From Erysipelotrichaceae bacterium (lineage in GTDB: Bacteria > Bacillota_I > Bacilli_A > Erysipelotrichales > Erysipelotrichaceae): 55,244 nucleotides of DNA. The notes beneath the pieces were generated by a model. The model had not been told where the DNA came from. It made no database searches and saw nothing but the letters and a program-made list of their open reading frames with translations. The stretch is taken from contig JAFRZA010000013.1 in the NCBI GenBank assembly GCA_017442805.1, positions 1-55,244 on the forward strand. The letters are read 5' to 3'. Both the position numbers and the translations under genes were made by a program. Positions 7,944 to 15,565 of the stretch are shown here, in pieces (within the stretch, counting starts at the first letter, position 1; every line of letters starts with the position of its first letter).

Positions 7944-8975
7944 TTACCAGCGGTTGGCGACCTTTTCCGCGAATCCGATCTGGCCGTCCAGCTTGATCTC
8001 AGTTCCGTCATCCAGCACGCAGGTGCCGTAGAAGCGGCCGAAGACCTGATGCTGGTTGGAACGGATGATCAGGACGTTGGTGTCGTCAAAGCGGTCGAAT
8101 ATCGGCTTGAAGGTCAGCTGGACGCGGTTGTCGGAAGAGGTGAAGGTCCAGGGTTCAATGAACTGATCCTTTCCCTTGGCGTCAACGGGAATGTTGAAGG
8201 TGACTTCTTCCAGCTTATGCGCCTTGCCGTCGTAGAACAGCATGTTCTCGCTGGCTGCTGAGGTGTCGCCGAAGCCGTAGCCCAGGTTGAAGCCGAACCT
8301 GTGGCCGTCCAGACAGCACTGCAGGCTGGACCAGTACCAGGTGTTGGAATAGGTCCAGATGCCCCGTCCCCAGTCCAGGGTGGCCAGGGAGTCTTCCTTA
8401 TTGAATACATATTCCTTAGGCCCGGTCTTCATATGGCCTTGGGCCTTCATGCAGTTGATCTTCTGGTTGAAGTAGAAGTGGCCTTCCTTTTCAAAGGGCG
8501 TGCAGATGACCATGCTTTCCTCAGGAAACTCAGTCAGCGTCAGGTCGAACTCGATGTCCGCGTCGGCGATGAAGTTCTTCATGAAGCCGCTGAGACGCCT
8601 GACCTTGCCGTCATTTTCGAATTTCAGGAAGCACTTGTTGTCTCCGGACTGCACGTCGCCCTTTTCGGAGGTGGGCGGCAGGTTCTTTTTGCCCAGGGTC
8701 AGGGCCTGCATGACGCTCTTGGTGACGTAGAACTTGTCGTCGAAGTTGAGCAGGGAAATGGAATCCAGGCCCATGTAGCCGTTGTCGTCAATGGTCAGGG
8801 CCAGGGCGAAATGGGGGTTGGAGATGTAGTAGTAGTCCCATTCCTTGGTGTGGAAGCGGGAAGAAAAGTCGGTCTTCTTGTTATAGACCGGCAACATCCT
8901 CCTGCAATACCCCGGTTCAATGATGTTGTTTTTCTCATCCAGCAAAGGATGCGCTTCAGTTATCTCATGCTGCAT
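7944..8975 (-). CDS. DUF2804 domain protein
   Basis: The 343-aa soluble protein matches the DUF2804 family over its length: N-terminal ITEAHPLLDE, a central DWGRGIWTYSNTWYWSS block, and a C-terminal beta-rich half ending in FGRFYGTCVLDDG. The family has a lipocalin-like or carbohydrate-active-like beta architecture but no established reaction. The start at 8975 is preferred over 9011 because GAGGT lies 9 bases before it. It is divergent from malQ across a 144-base gap, so the two may be co-regulated, but a role in glucan metabolism is only a guess from position. Confidence 0.8.
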   Translation of the reverse strand: MQHEITEAHPLLDEKNNIIEPGYCRRMLPVYNKKTDFSSRFHTKEWDYYYISNPHFALALTIDDNGYMGLDSISLLNFDDKFYVTKSVMQALTLGKKNLPPTSEKGDVQSGDNKCFLKFENDGKVRRLSGFMKNFIADADIEFDLTLTEFPEESMVICTPFEKEGHFYFNQKINCMKAQGHMKTGPKEYVFNKEDSLATLDWGRGIWTYSNTWYWSSLQCCLDGHRFGFNLGYGFGDTSAASENMLFYDGKAHKLEEVTFNIPVDAKGKDQFIEPWTFTSSDNRVQLTFKPIFDRFDDTNVLIIRSNQHQVFGRFYGTCVLDDGTEIKLDGQIGFAEKVANRW

Positions 8976-9029
8976 ATTATTACCTCGGTTTTTCTGTCTT
9001 AATGATAGCACATTTTTACCCTGCCATAA

Positions 9030-9059
9030 TTGTCAGCCGGCCGTTTTTTGGTTTAAACT
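9030..9059 (+). promoter_or_regulatory. Possible malQ promoter
   Basis: TTGTCA (9030-9035) and TAAACT (9054-9059) are 18 bases apart, 60 bases upstream of the malQ start. The -10 match is moderate. Confidence 0.4.
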
Positions 9060-9119
9060 ATAGACAGCGGAAAGAATCAGATTTACCGCCGTCAGGAGGG
9101 AATCTGAGGGTAAGCGTTT

Positions 9120-10601
9120 ATGAGTATTGAGAGAAGTTCAGGAATCCTTCTGCCGGTTTTCTCCCTGCCGTCCAAGTACGGCATCGGCACCCTGGGCCGG
9201 GAAGCCTACGCCTTTGTGGACTTTCTGGCAGAGAGCGCCCAGAGCTACTGGCAGATGCTGCCGATCGGGCCGACCAGCTTCGGCGATTCCCCCTACGCCA
9301 GCTTTTCTTCCTTTGCCGGCAATCCCTACTTCATCGATCTGGAAATGCTGATGGAGGAAGACCTGCTGGACAGAAAGGACGTCCGGCACCTGAAGGTCGC
9401 CGATCCGGCGGACATCGACTACGGCTACATCTATGAGACCCGTTTCGACGTTCTGCATAAGGCCTATGAAAGAGGCGTCAAAGGCGATCTGAGCGGCTTT
9501 GTGGAATTCAAGCGGGAAAACGCCGACTGGCTGGAAGACTACAGCCTGTTCATGGCCGTCAAGAAGCACTTTGACATGCGCAGCTGGATCGAGTGGCCTG
9601 ATGAGGACATCAGGCTGCGCAAGCCCGAAGCGCTCGCTGATTACCGGGAAATGCTGAAGGATGACGTTGACTTCTACAGCTACCTGCAGTATCTCTTCGC
9701 CCGCCAGTACGCCGCCCTGAAGCAGTACGCTCATGAAAAGGACATCAAGATCATCGGCGACCTGCCGATCTACGTCGCCCTGGACTCCGCCGACTGCTGG
9801 GCTGATCCCGATCAGTTCCAGCTGACCAGCGTCAACGTCCCCCGGGAAGTGGCCGGCGTTCCGCCCGATTACTTCAGCGAGGACGGTCAGCTCTGGGGCA
9901 ACCCGCTGTATGACTGGAAACGCATGAAGAAGGACGGCTACAGGTGGTGGATCAGAAGGATCAACGGCTCAGCCCGCTTCTTCGACGTGCTGCGCATAGA
10001 CCATTTCCGCGGTCTGCAGCAGTACTGGGCAGTGCCCTATGGCGACACCAATGCCCGCCGGGGCCGCTGGATGGACGGACCGGGACTGCCGTTTGTCAGG
10101 ACGATATTGAAGAACTGTCCGGAAGTCGAGTTCATCGCCGAGGATCTGGGCATCATTTCCGAGGACGTCGACAAGCTGCTGGCGGATTCCGGCTTACCGG
10201 GCATGAAGGTCATCGCCTTCGGCATGGAGGCCTACGTTCCCAACCGCAACACCCCGCACAACTTCATCCGCAACTGCGTCTGCTACTTCGGTACCCATGA
10301 CAACTCGCCGATCCAGGGCTGGAAGGCCACTACCTCCAAGAAGGACATGGACTACACCCGGGCCTACTTCGGCATCAGGAATGACCGGGAGTTCAACTAT
10401 AAGATCATCGCCGGCGCCATGGCCTCGGTCTCCAACCTCGTCGTCTTCCAGATGCAGGACTACCTGAATCTGGGCGAAGAGGCCCGCATCAACTGCCCGG
10501 GCACCCTGGGCAACTGGAAGTGGCGGCTGCTTAGGAAGCAGTATGACCATAAGCTGGCGGAAAGAATCGCGGAAATGACGAAAATTTACGGAAGAAAGTG
10601 A
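9120..10601 (+). CDS. malQ: 4-alpha-glucanotransferase (amylomaltase, GH77)
   Basis: The 493-aa protein is full length for GH77. It starts with RSSGILLPVFSLPSKYGIGTLG, typical of amylomaltases, and has the nucleophile region LRIDHFRG, the acid/base region FIAEDLG and the third carboxylate in GTHDNSP. It transfers alpha-1,4-glucan segments between malto-oligosaccharides in the cytoplasm, releasing glucose during maltodextrin or glycogen turnover. No signal peptide is present. GAGGG lies 9 bases before the ATG; a stronger AGGAGG is further up at about 9095. No other maltodextrin genes are adjacent. Confidence 0.96.
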   Translation: MSIERSSGILLPVFSLPSKYGIGTLGREAYAFVDFLAESAQSYWQMLPIGPTSFGDSPYASFSSFAGNPYFIDLEMLMEEDLLDRKDVRHLKVADPADIDYGYIYETRFDVLHKAYERGVKGDLSGFVEFKRENADWLEDYSLFMAVKKHFDMRSWIEWPDEDIRLRKPEALADYREMLKDDVDFYSYLQYLFARQYAALKQYAHEKDIKIIGDLPIYVALDSADCWADPDQFQLTSVNVPREVAGVPPDYFSEDGQLWGNPLYDWKRMKKDGYRWWIRRINGSARFFDVLRIDHFRGLQQYWAVPYGDTNARRGRWMDGPGLPFVRTILKNCPEVEFIAEDLGIISEDVDKLLADSGLPGMKVIAFGMEAYVPNRNTPHNFIRNCVCYFGTHDNSPIQGWKATTSKKDMDYTRAYFGIRNDREFNYKIIAGAMASVSNLVVFQMQDYLNLGEEARINCPGTLGNWKWRLLRKQYDHKLAERIAEMTKIYGRK

Positions 10602-10690
10602 AATATTTCATATAGATTTCATAAAAGTACGGTTTAATATAGTCGTAAAGAAAATCATTGTTTCCCCCTTCTTGAATATTAGTATTATGA

Positions 10691-10717
10691 ATAAAGGTGT
10701 CTCAGCGGCACCTTTAT
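10691..10717 (+). terminator. Hairpin after malQ
   Basis: A 9-bp stem ATAAAGGTG/CACCTTTAT with a 9-base loop is followed by a short T-rich stretch. It lies 90 bases after the malQ stop and is a plausible weak terminator. Confidence 0.55.
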
Positions 10718-10731
10718 TTATGCACAGAACT

Positions 10732-10758
10732 TGCAGAGGGGGGAAATTATGCTAAAAT
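10732..10758 (+). promoter_or_regulatory. Promoter of PPC-domain gene
   Basis: TTGCAG-like -35 (about 10731-10736) and TAAAAT -10 (10753-10758) are 16 bases apart. Transcription from here would begin near 10765, after the upstream ATG at 10759, which supports the start at 10777. Confidence 0.55.
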
Positions 10759-10776
10759 ATGTTGCGGAGGCTTTCT

Positions 10777-11187
10777 ATGGACTATATCTTCCGGCTTACC
10801 TACGGCTGCGATCTGCGCCAGTCAATTGAAGATTTCTGCCAGAAAAACGGCATCACCTCCGCGGTCGTCGTGACCGTGGTAGGCAGCCTTTATCAGGCGG
10901 TCATCCGTCTGGCCGACGGTCACAGTACCGTAAGCCTGAACGAGCAGTATGAAATAGTATCCCTCACCGGTACCGTCAGCGCCAACGGCAGCCACATGCA
11001 CATCGCTCTGGCCGACAGGCAGGGCAAGGTGCTGGGCGGTCACGTCTGTTACGGCTGTCAGGTCAACACCACGGCCGAGGTGGCTCTCAGGTCTCTGGAC
11101 GGTGCCTACCGGCTCTCCCGTCAGTATGACGAAAGGACCGGCTACAACGAACTGGTTATTACCGGTACAAAGGAGGATTTGAAATGA
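10777..11187 (+). CDS. PPC (DUF296) domain protein
   Basis: The 136-aa protein is a stand-alone PPC/DUF296 domain: FRLTYGCDLRQSIEDFCQKNGI, a central VVGSLYQAVIRL and the GSHMHIALADRQGKVLGGHV metal-site-like block. Prokaryotic members are small trimeric proteins of unclear role, once proposed to bind DNA because of their plant AT-hook relatives. The start at 10777 has GCGGAGG 6 bases upstream. It overlaps the next gene by 4 bases, so the two are translationally coupled. Confidence 0.85.
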   Translation: MDYIFRLTYGCDLRQSIEDFCQKNGITSAVVVTVVGSLYQAVIRLADGHSTVSLNEQYEIVSLTGTVSANGSHMHIALADRQGKVLGGHVCYGCQVNTTAEVALRSLDGAYRLSRQYDERTGYNELVITGTKEDLK

Positions 11188-11420
11188 AAAAGTTTTTGAG
11201 TTTGTTCCCTTTGAATGACATGGCAAGCGACATCTATCATCTGATCGCCGTCATCGTCGTCTACGCTGTTCTGGGCTGGGCTGCCAAGTTCATCGGCGCT
11301 CTGACCGGCTGGCTGCCGTTATTGGGCTGGCTGTTTGAACTGCTGGTCTGGTTCGTCAGAGTCTACTGCTTCCTGGGCATCGTTACCGTTCTGCTGAAGT
11401 ATTTCAAGGTAGTTAAGTAA
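11184..11420 (+). CDS. Small membrane protein of unknown function
   Basis: This 78-aa protein has two or three hydrophobic segments (about residues 17-38 and 40-72) with aromatic residues at the membrane edges. No family is recognised. Its ATGA overlap with the PPC-domain gene suggests that the two products act in the same process or are at least made together. A bidirectional hairpin terminates the pair at 11430-11453. Confidence 0.7.
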   Translation: MKKFLSLFPLNDMASDIYHLIAVIVVYAVLGWAAKFIGALTGWLPLLGWLFELLVWFVRVYCFLGIVTVLLKYFKVVK

Positions 11421-11429
11421 GACCAAAGG

Positions 11430-11453
11430 AAAGCTGCTCTTCGGGGCAGCTTT
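11430..11453. terminator. Hairpin between convergent genes
   Basis: An 8-bp stem AAAGCTGC/GCAGCTTT encloses an 8-base loop (TCTTCGGG). It sits between the convergent genes at 11420 and 11453 and its last base touches the glycerate kinase stop codon. It could serve both directions. Confidence 0.7.
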
Positions 11454-12661
11454 CAGCGTTTTATGAGCACGAGATAGAGGTCGTTGATGTTGGAACCGGT
11501 CGGCCCGGTAATGATCAGCCTGTCCAGCTTTTCCAGAGCGTGGTAGCTGTCATTGTCACTGAGGCTGGCCCTGATGTCAACGCCTTTTCTTCTGGCTGAA
11601 TCCCAGGTTCCGGAAGTGACGTAGCCCCCGGCCGCGTCAGTCGGTCCGTCCGTGCCGTCGGAGCCCAGAGCCATGATGAGGGTGGCGGTCATGTTCCTAA
11701 GCCCTTCGGCGCAGTCCAGCGCCAGATGCTGGTTTCTTCCGCCCTTTCCCCTGCCTTTGACCGTCAGGGTGATCTCACCGGCGTAGATGAAGGCCTTGGA
11801 GATCGAGGTGTTCTGATTGTCGGCCGCCTTCTTAAGCAGGATCTCGGCGGCCTGCTGCTCATCGCAGGTCATGGCGGTGGAAATGATCCGGCTCAGATAG
11901 CCCAGCTGCGTACAGATCTCCTCAGCGCTTTGAGCCAGGGTGAAAACGTCGCCGATGACATGAGTCTCGACGTTATCAAGCTGGTGCACGGTGGGCTGCA
12001 GGGGCAGTTCACCGAGACCGTACTTTTCGATTAACTGCTGAGCCTGCTGCTCAGTTGAACTGTCGGCGACGGTCGGCCCGGAAGCCACCATGTCCAGGCG
12101 GTTGCCGATGACGTCGGAAAGAATGAAGTTATATACCCGGGCCGGAGCGCAGTGCGCCGCGAAGCGGCCGCCCTTGACACGGGAGAGGCGCTTGCGGATG
12201 ATGTTTATCTCATTGATGCCGGCGGAGGAGCGGATCAGCCTGTCGCTGATCTCTCTGATTTCCTCCAGAGAAATCAGAGGGAGTTCAAAGAGAGCGGAGC
12301 CGCCGCCGGAAAGCAGGAAGAGGACGCCGTCATCTTCCCTGAGGTCTTCAGTCAGCTGCCAGGCTCTTTGGGCCGCCATGACGCTGTTATCGTCAGTCAG
12401 GGGATGGCCGGCTTCCCGGATCTCGAAACCCGGTATCTCACCCTGAGCGTGGCCGTACTTGGTGATTACCAGACCTGAAGTAATTCTTTCACGCAGAACG
12501 TCAGAGGCGCATTTGGCCATGATCCAGCCGGCCTTGCCGACGGAGATCACGAAAAGCCGTCCCGGCGGAAAGACCGCCTCTTCCAGCTGTTTTTTCAGGG
12601 CGTTATAAGGGCTGGCCTTTTCAATGACGTAGCTGATGATCCTGTCGATGTCATTATTCAT
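11453..12661 (-). CDS. Glycerate 2-kinase, MOFRL type
   Basis: The 402-aa protein has the two-domain layout of type-II glycerate kinases (DUF4147 plus MOFRL): N-terminal VISVGKAGWIMAKCA, a central FLLSGGGSALFELP phosphate loop, DVIGNRLDMVASGPT, and C-terminal GGRNQHLALDCA with GSDGTDGPTDAAGG. It phosphorylates D-glycerate, usually to 2-phosphoglycerate, feeding glycolysis. Older annotations call this family hydroxypyruvate reductase. The ATG at 12661 has no Shine-Dalgarno sequence, and the best promoter would start the mRNA at or next to the ATG, so translation may be leaderless. Confidence 0.9.
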   Translation of the reverse strand: MNNDIDRIISYVIEKASPYNALKKQLEEAVFPPGRLFVISVGKAGWIMAKCASDVLRERITSGLVITKYGHAQGEIPGFEIREAGHPLTDDNSVMAAQRAWQLTEDLREDDGVLFLLSGGGSALFELPLISLEEIREISDRLIRSSAGINEINIIRKRLSRVKGGRFAAHCAPARVYNFILSDVIGNRLDMVASGPTVADSSTEQQAQQLIEKYGLGELPLQPTVHQLDNVETHVIGDVFTLAQSAEEICTQLGYLSRIISTAMTCDEQQAAEILLKKAADNQNTSISKAFIYAGEITLTVKGRGKGGRNQHLALDCAEGLRNMTATLIMALGSDGTDGPTDAAGGYVTSGTWDSARRKGVDIRASLSDNDSYHALEKLDRLIITGPTGSNINDLYLVLIKR

Positions 12662-12667
12662 ATCTAT

Positions 12668-12696
12668 ATTGTAAATCGTATCGGGCTTTCAGGCAA
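12668..12696 (-). promoter_or_regulatory. Promoter of glycerate kinase, likely leaderless
   Basis: On the minus strand TTGCCT (12691-12696) and TACAAT (12668-12673) are exactly 17 bases apart. Only six bases separate the -10 box from the ATG, so initiation would fall about at the A of the start codon. The -35 box abuts the T-run of the tRNA-Gln terminator. Confidence 0.6.
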
Positions 12697-12720
12697 AAGA
12701 AAACCCCGTGAATCACGGGG
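12695..12720 (-). terminator. Terminator of tRNA-Gln
   Basis: A perfect 7-bp stem CCCCGTG/CACGGGG with loop AAT is followed on the minus strand by TTTTCTTTT. It starts 11 bases after the tRNA 3' end. Confidence 0.9.
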
Positions 12721-12731
12721 CTTGTCATCGA

Positions 12732-12806
12732 TGGCTGGAGATAAAGGATTCGAACCTTTGAGTGACGGAGTCAGAGTCCGTTGCCTTACCGCTTGGCTAA
12801 TCTCCA
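12732..12806 (-). tRNA. tRNA-Gln (CTG anticodon)
   Basis: Read on the minus strand, the 75-base gene has a 7-bp acceptor stem (TGGAGAT/ATCTCCA), discriminator G and an encoded CCA end. The anticodon arm ACGGA-CTCTGAC-TCCGT gives anticodon CTG, and the T arm has GGTTCGAATCC. CTG reads the glutamine codon CAG. Confidence 0.95.
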
Positions 12807-12818
12807 ATGAGCATTATT

Positions 12819-12846
12819 ATTATACACTAATTCCGGCAAATGAAAA
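12819..12846 (-). promoter_or_regulatory. tRNA-Gln promoter
   Basis: A consensus TATAAT on the minus strand (12819-12824) lies 12 bases upstream of the tRNA 5' end. The -35 candidate TTTTCA, 16 bases further up, is weak. Confidence 0.6.
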
Positions 12847-12873
12847 GAGAAAAATGAAAAAAGTTTTAAGGGT

Positions 12874-13146
12874 TCAGAAGCGCACATGGAAGCCGTTTTC
12901 GTGCTCAACGGGTTCGATTTCCCGGACGGAATAATCGTCGATGCGGACGTAGAAGGAAGAGTTGTGGGCCTTGGCGATCAGATCAAAGACGGCGACGGTT
13001 TCCCCCTGCAGTTCGCAGTCGACTCGGCCGTCATCGCGGTTTCTGATCCAGCCGGTCAGACCGTACATGGAAGCCAGCCGGCTGATGTCCCAGCGGAAGC
13101 CGACGCCCTGTACCTGACCCTCAAAAACGACATAATATCTCTTCAT
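12874..13146 (-). CDS. acyP: Acylphosphatase
   Basis: The 90-aa protein spans one acylphosphatase domain. The phosphate-binding loop GQVQGVGFR near residues 9-17 includes the catalytic Arg, and GWIRNRDDGRVDCELQG supplies the catalytic Asn and the conserved Gly-rich turn. It hydrolyses acyl phosphates such as acetyl phosphate or carbamoyl phosphate in the cytoplasm. It lies between divergent tRNA genes and is probably transcribed alone. Confidence 0.93.
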   Translation of the reverse strand: MKRYYVVFEGQVQGVGFRWDISRLASMYGLTGWIRNRDDGRVDCELQGETVAVFDLIAKAHNSSFYVRIDDYSVREIEPVEHENGFHVRF

Positions 13147-13175
13147 ATTTTTATGATAATATTTTGTTTTTTCCC

Positions 13176-13204
13176 TTGCAAATAAAAAGGAAGTTTGCTA
13201 TTAT
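13176..13204 (+). promoter_or_regulatory. Promoter of tRNA-Ile/tRNA-Ala
   Basis: TTGCAA (13176-13181) and TATTAT (13199-13204) are separated by 17 bases, followed by tRNA-Ile 32 bases later. This is one of the best sigma-A-type promoters in the window. Confidence 0.75.
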
Positions 13205-13236
13205 AGTTAAGCACTGATTAAAAAGTGCGTGATGAT

Positions 13237-13313
13237 GGGCCTGTAGCTCAGTTGGTTAGAGCGCGCCCCTGATAAGGGCGAGGTCGCTGGTTCAATTCCA
13301 TTCAGGCCCACCA
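13237..13313 (+). tRNA. tRNA-Ile (GAT anticodon)
   Basis: The acceptor stem GGGCCTG/CAGGCCC, discriminator A and encoded CCA define the ends. The anticodon loop in GCCCCTGATAAGGGC gives GAT, decoding ATC/ATT. The next tRNA starts 9 bases downstream. Confidence 0.97.
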
Positions 13314-13321
13314 TTTATTTT

Positions 13322-13397
13322 GGGGAATTAGCTCATTTGGGAGAGCGCCTGCCTTGCAAGCAGGAGGTAGCCGGTTCGATCCCGGTATTCTCCACCA
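13322..13397 (+). tRNA. tRNA-Ala (TGC anticodon)
   Basis: The acceptor stem GGGGAAT/ATTCTCC with one G-T pair, discriminator A and encoded CCA bound the gene. The anticodon stem CCTGC with loop CTTGCAA gives TGC. tRNA-Ile followed by tRNA-Ala is the order usually found inside rRNA operons, but no rRNA is present here. Confidence 0.97.
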
Positions 13398-13406
13398 GAT
13401 GTCTTC

Positions 13407-13426
13407 AAAGGTCCAAGGACTTTTTT
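13407..13426 (+). terminator. First terminator after tRNA-Ala
   Basis: The 8-bp stem AAAGGTCC/GGACTTTT (one G-T pair) with a 2-base minimum loop leads into a T6 run. Confidence 0.75.
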
Positions 13427-13436
13427 AATTGATAGA

Positions 13437-13459
13437 GCTGCCTGAGGCGGCATTTTTTT
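13437..13459 (+). terminator. Second terminator after tRNA-Ala
   Basis: The stem GCTGCC/GGCGGC (one G-T pair) with loop TGA is followed by A and T7. It stands in tandem with the preceding terminator. Confidence 0.8.
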
Positions 13460-13510
13460 GTTAAGGGCTGCTGGAGGTTTTTGTTATAATTATCTAAAGG
13501 CAGTATCGTT

Positions 13511-14422
13511 ATGGAACAGGTATTTGAATCACGCAGGATCAGCTTTGTCAGAGTATCAGAACAGCTGGTGCCGGACTATCTCATCATGATCAACGACACC
13601 GAAAACGTCGGCCGCTACTTCGCCGGCCAGAAGGAGCCTTACACCGTCGAACAGGAGATCGACTGGGTAAGAAAGACGCTGGAAGAAAACGCCGAAGTCT
13701 TTTCCATGATCGAAAAGAGCAGCGGCGAATTCATCGGCAACATCGAACTCCGGGAAGAACTGGGCATTGCCCTGACCGGGGCAATGCAGAATAAGGGCTA
13801 CGGCAGCGAGGCGGTCAGCGCGCTGCTGGAATACGGCTTTGAAGAACTGAAACTGCCGGAGATCCGCCTGCGCACCGCCCTCACCAATGCCAGAGCCCGG
13901 CATGTCTACCGCAAGTGCGGCTTCAGGGAGTATGACCGCACTGATGAGCACCTCTGCATGGAAATAAACCGCGATGATCTTCGCGTCGTCATGGCGGAAA
14001 AGGGCACTGCCCTGGCTCAGGAACTGCTTCATTTCGTCGAGGAGTGTTCCTGGCTTGAAGTCAGAGACCATGTTGCCGGGCTGATCAGAGACTGGCAGTT
14101 TACTGACTGGGAAGGGATGTTCGCCGCCAGATGCGACGGCCGGATCGTCGGGATGGCTTCGATCATGAAGACGGACTACTATCCGCTGCCCGAGATCTTC
14201 CCCTGGGTCTCCTGCCTGTTTGTCTGCGAAGACTACCGGGGCAGACGCATCAGCGAAAAGCTGATAGAAGCAGCCAACGGCTACGCCAGATCCCTGGGTT
14301 TCAGCCGCACTTACATCCCTTCGGAATCTGAGGGCTTATATGAAAAATACGGCTACCGCTACCTTAAGGACATCGAAAACTACGGCGGCGGTGTCGATCA
14401 TCTCTTCGTAAAGGATCTGTGA
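13511..14422 (+). CDS. Tandem GNAT acetyltransferase (two fused domains)
   Basis: The 303-aa protein joins two GNAT folds. The N-terminal half (about residues 8-155) is RimJ/RimL-like, with an acetyl-CoA loop region near QNKGYGSEAV and the NARARHVYRKCGF motif. The C-terminal half (about 158-303) has a second core, including VCEDYRGRRISEKLI and LYEKYGYRYL. Substrates are unknown; such fusions often pair one active and one substrate-binding domain. The gene is followed 6 bases later by a histidine phosphatase, so the two likely share a transcript. Confidence 0.85.
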   Translation: MEQVFESRRISFVRVSEQLVPDYLIMINDTENVGRYFAGQKEPYTVEQEIDWVRKTLEENAEVFSMIEKSSGEFIGNIELREELGIALTGAMQNKGYGSEAVSALLEYGFEELKLPEIRLRTALTNARARHVYRKCGFREYDRTDEHLCMEINRDDLRVVMAEKGTALAQELLHFVEECSWLEVRDHVAGLIRDWQFTDWEGMFAARCDGRIVGMASIMKTDYYPLPEIFPWVSCLFVCEDYRGRRISEKLIEAANGYARSLGFSRTYIPSESEGLYEKYGYRYLKDIENYGGGVDHLFVKDL

Positions 14423-14428
14423 TAAGAC

Positions 14429-15004
14429 ATGGAACTGGTATTCATCAGACACGGGGAAAGCGAAGCCATCCGGCTGGCAAGGCAGCCGGGCGGATTTTTC
14501 TGCGGCCGCTGGGACTGCGGCCTGAGCGAAGAAGGCCGCCGGCAGGCTGAAGAGCTTAAGGGAAATCCGGAGATACTCGGCGCCGAGGCGGTGTACTGTT
14601 CTCCGCTGAAGCGGGCAAAAGAAACGGCCGGACTGCTGAGCGATCAGCCTGCGATCATCGATGAGCGGCTGACCGAGCGCTCCCTGGGCATCTTTGAGGG
14701 AAAGTGGCAATCCGAGCTGGAAGAGAACGAGGAATACCGGAAGTACTTTACGGATGAAAGGTACGCTCACCTGCGGGCCAGCTTCACCGTAAGGGCCCCG
14801 GGCGGGGAAAACCTTAGCGATGTCGTTGAACGGGTAACGCCCTTTCTGGAAGAACTGCGGAAGAAGGATTACCGCAGGGTCATCATCGTCTCCCACGCCA
14901 TCGCCATCAAGTGCATGCTGAAAGTCGTTGAAAATCTCAGCGAGGAAGAAGTTCTGCGGCTGAAGGTCAGACCGTGCGAGCCGGTCAGGGCAGAACTCAA
15001 ATAG
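14429..15004 (+). CDS. Histidine phosphatase family protein (phosphoglycerate mutase-like)
   Basis: The 191-aa protein starts with the catalytic LVFIRHGES motif (His8 in RHG) and has YCSPLKRAKETA and a second catalytic His in IVSHAIAIK. These are the landmarks of the branch-1 histidine phosphatases (cofactor-dependent phosphoglycerate mutases, CobC and broad phosphatases). The insert around GGFFCGRWDCGLSEEGRRQ is normal for small-molecule phosphatases. Substrate is not assignable. It is 6 bases downstream of the tandem GNAT gene. Confidence 0.88.
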   Translation: MELVFIRHGESEAIRLARQPGGFFCGRWDCGLSEEGRRQAEELKGNPEILGAEAVYCSPLKRAKETAGLLSDQPAIIDERLTERSLGIFEGKWQSELEENEEYRKYFTDERYAHLRASFTVRAPGGENLSDVVERVTPFLEELRKKDYRRVIIVSHAIAIKCMLKVVENLSEEEVLRLKVRPCEPVRAELK

Positions 15005-15050
15005 AAATATTGTATTAGAATTACATCAGGAAATCAGGGAGGTAACGATA

Positions 15051-15365
15051 ATGAGAATCAGAAAGACTGCGGTCATCATCCTGACCGCCATGATGCTTGC
15101 TCTGGCAGGCTGTGCCGGCCGCTACCGGATCATCGTTGACGACAAGAGCGAGTGGTCAAAGATCAGGGCGTCATACAGAGAGGGCGAAAACGTGGTGCTT
15201 TACTATAAGATCGACGCCACCGACTCGACCCTGTCCATCGCCGTGGACGGCCAGTCCGTTGATTACGACTTCATTCCCAATTACGGCTTCCGGATCGAAT
15301 TTCCGATGCCGGACCACGACATTGAGATAAAGGCCGTCTGGATGGCTGATCCTTACGGAGCGTAG
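15051..15365 (+). CDS. Small lipoprotein of unknown function
   Basis: The 104-aa protein has a basic N-terminus, a hydrophobic stretch and a lipobox LAGC with the modified Cys at residue 21. The mature part is short, beta-rich and without Cys, and no family is recognised. It would be anchored on the outer face of the membrane. AGGGAGG lies 8 bases upstream of the ATG at 15051. A terminator follows at once, so it ends its transcript. Confidence 0.75.
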   Translation: MRIRKTAVIILTAMMLALAGCAGRYRIIVDDKSEWSKIRASYREGENVVLYYKIDATDSTLSIAVDGQSVDYDFIPNYGFRIEFPMPDHDIEIKAVWMADPYGA

Positions 15366-15396
15366 AAAACTTCCGTTGTTGCGGAAGTTTTCTTTA
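15366..15396 (+). terminator. Terminator after small lipoprotein gene
   Basis: A perfect 10-bp stem AAAACTTCCG/CGGAAGTTTT with a 6-base loop is followed by CTTTAT. The stem begins immediately after the stop codon. Confidence 0.88.
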
Positions 15397-15465
15397 TCCC
15401 GGCGACCGGAAAACTCAGAACAAAGGCTTTTTTGAACACAAAGGGGCTAGTTGTGTGAAGAAATG

Positions 15466-15481
15466 ATGAAATCGCTTACAA
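15466..15481. promoter_or_regulatory. CcpA cre-like site upstream of mglB
   Basis: ATGAAATCGCTTACAA matches the catabolite-responsive element TGWAARCGYTWNCW with one mismatch. It lies 40 bases upstream of the probable -10 box and 85 bases upstream of mglB, a position suited to catabolite control of sugar uptake. Confidence 0.65.
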
Positions 15482-15520
15482 AAATGCGGCCCAAAGTATT
15501 CTTTTTCTGCCGCAATGGGT

Positions 15521-15526
15521 TATAAT
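15521..15526 (+). promoter_or_regulatory. mglB promoter -10 box
   Basis: A perfect TATAAT lies 40 bases upstream of the mglB start, with a GGGAGGAAAA ribosome site before the ATG. The region 17 bases further up has no good -35 box, which would suit an activator-dependent or weak basal promoter. Confidence 0.5.
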
Positions 15527-15565
15527 TATTAAGGAGTTTATTAAAACCGAGGGAGGAAAATTTTA

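Noticed and set aside
8301..9002. 233-codon open frame opposite the DUF2804 gene
   Set aside because: Shadow of the minus-strand gene; Val/Gly/Gln-rich translation typical of reverse-complement reading.
13237..13397. rRNA operon suggested by the tRNA-Ile/tRNA-Ala pair
   Set aside because: No 16S or 23S sequence flanks the pair; two terminators follow directly and a protein gene lies on each side.
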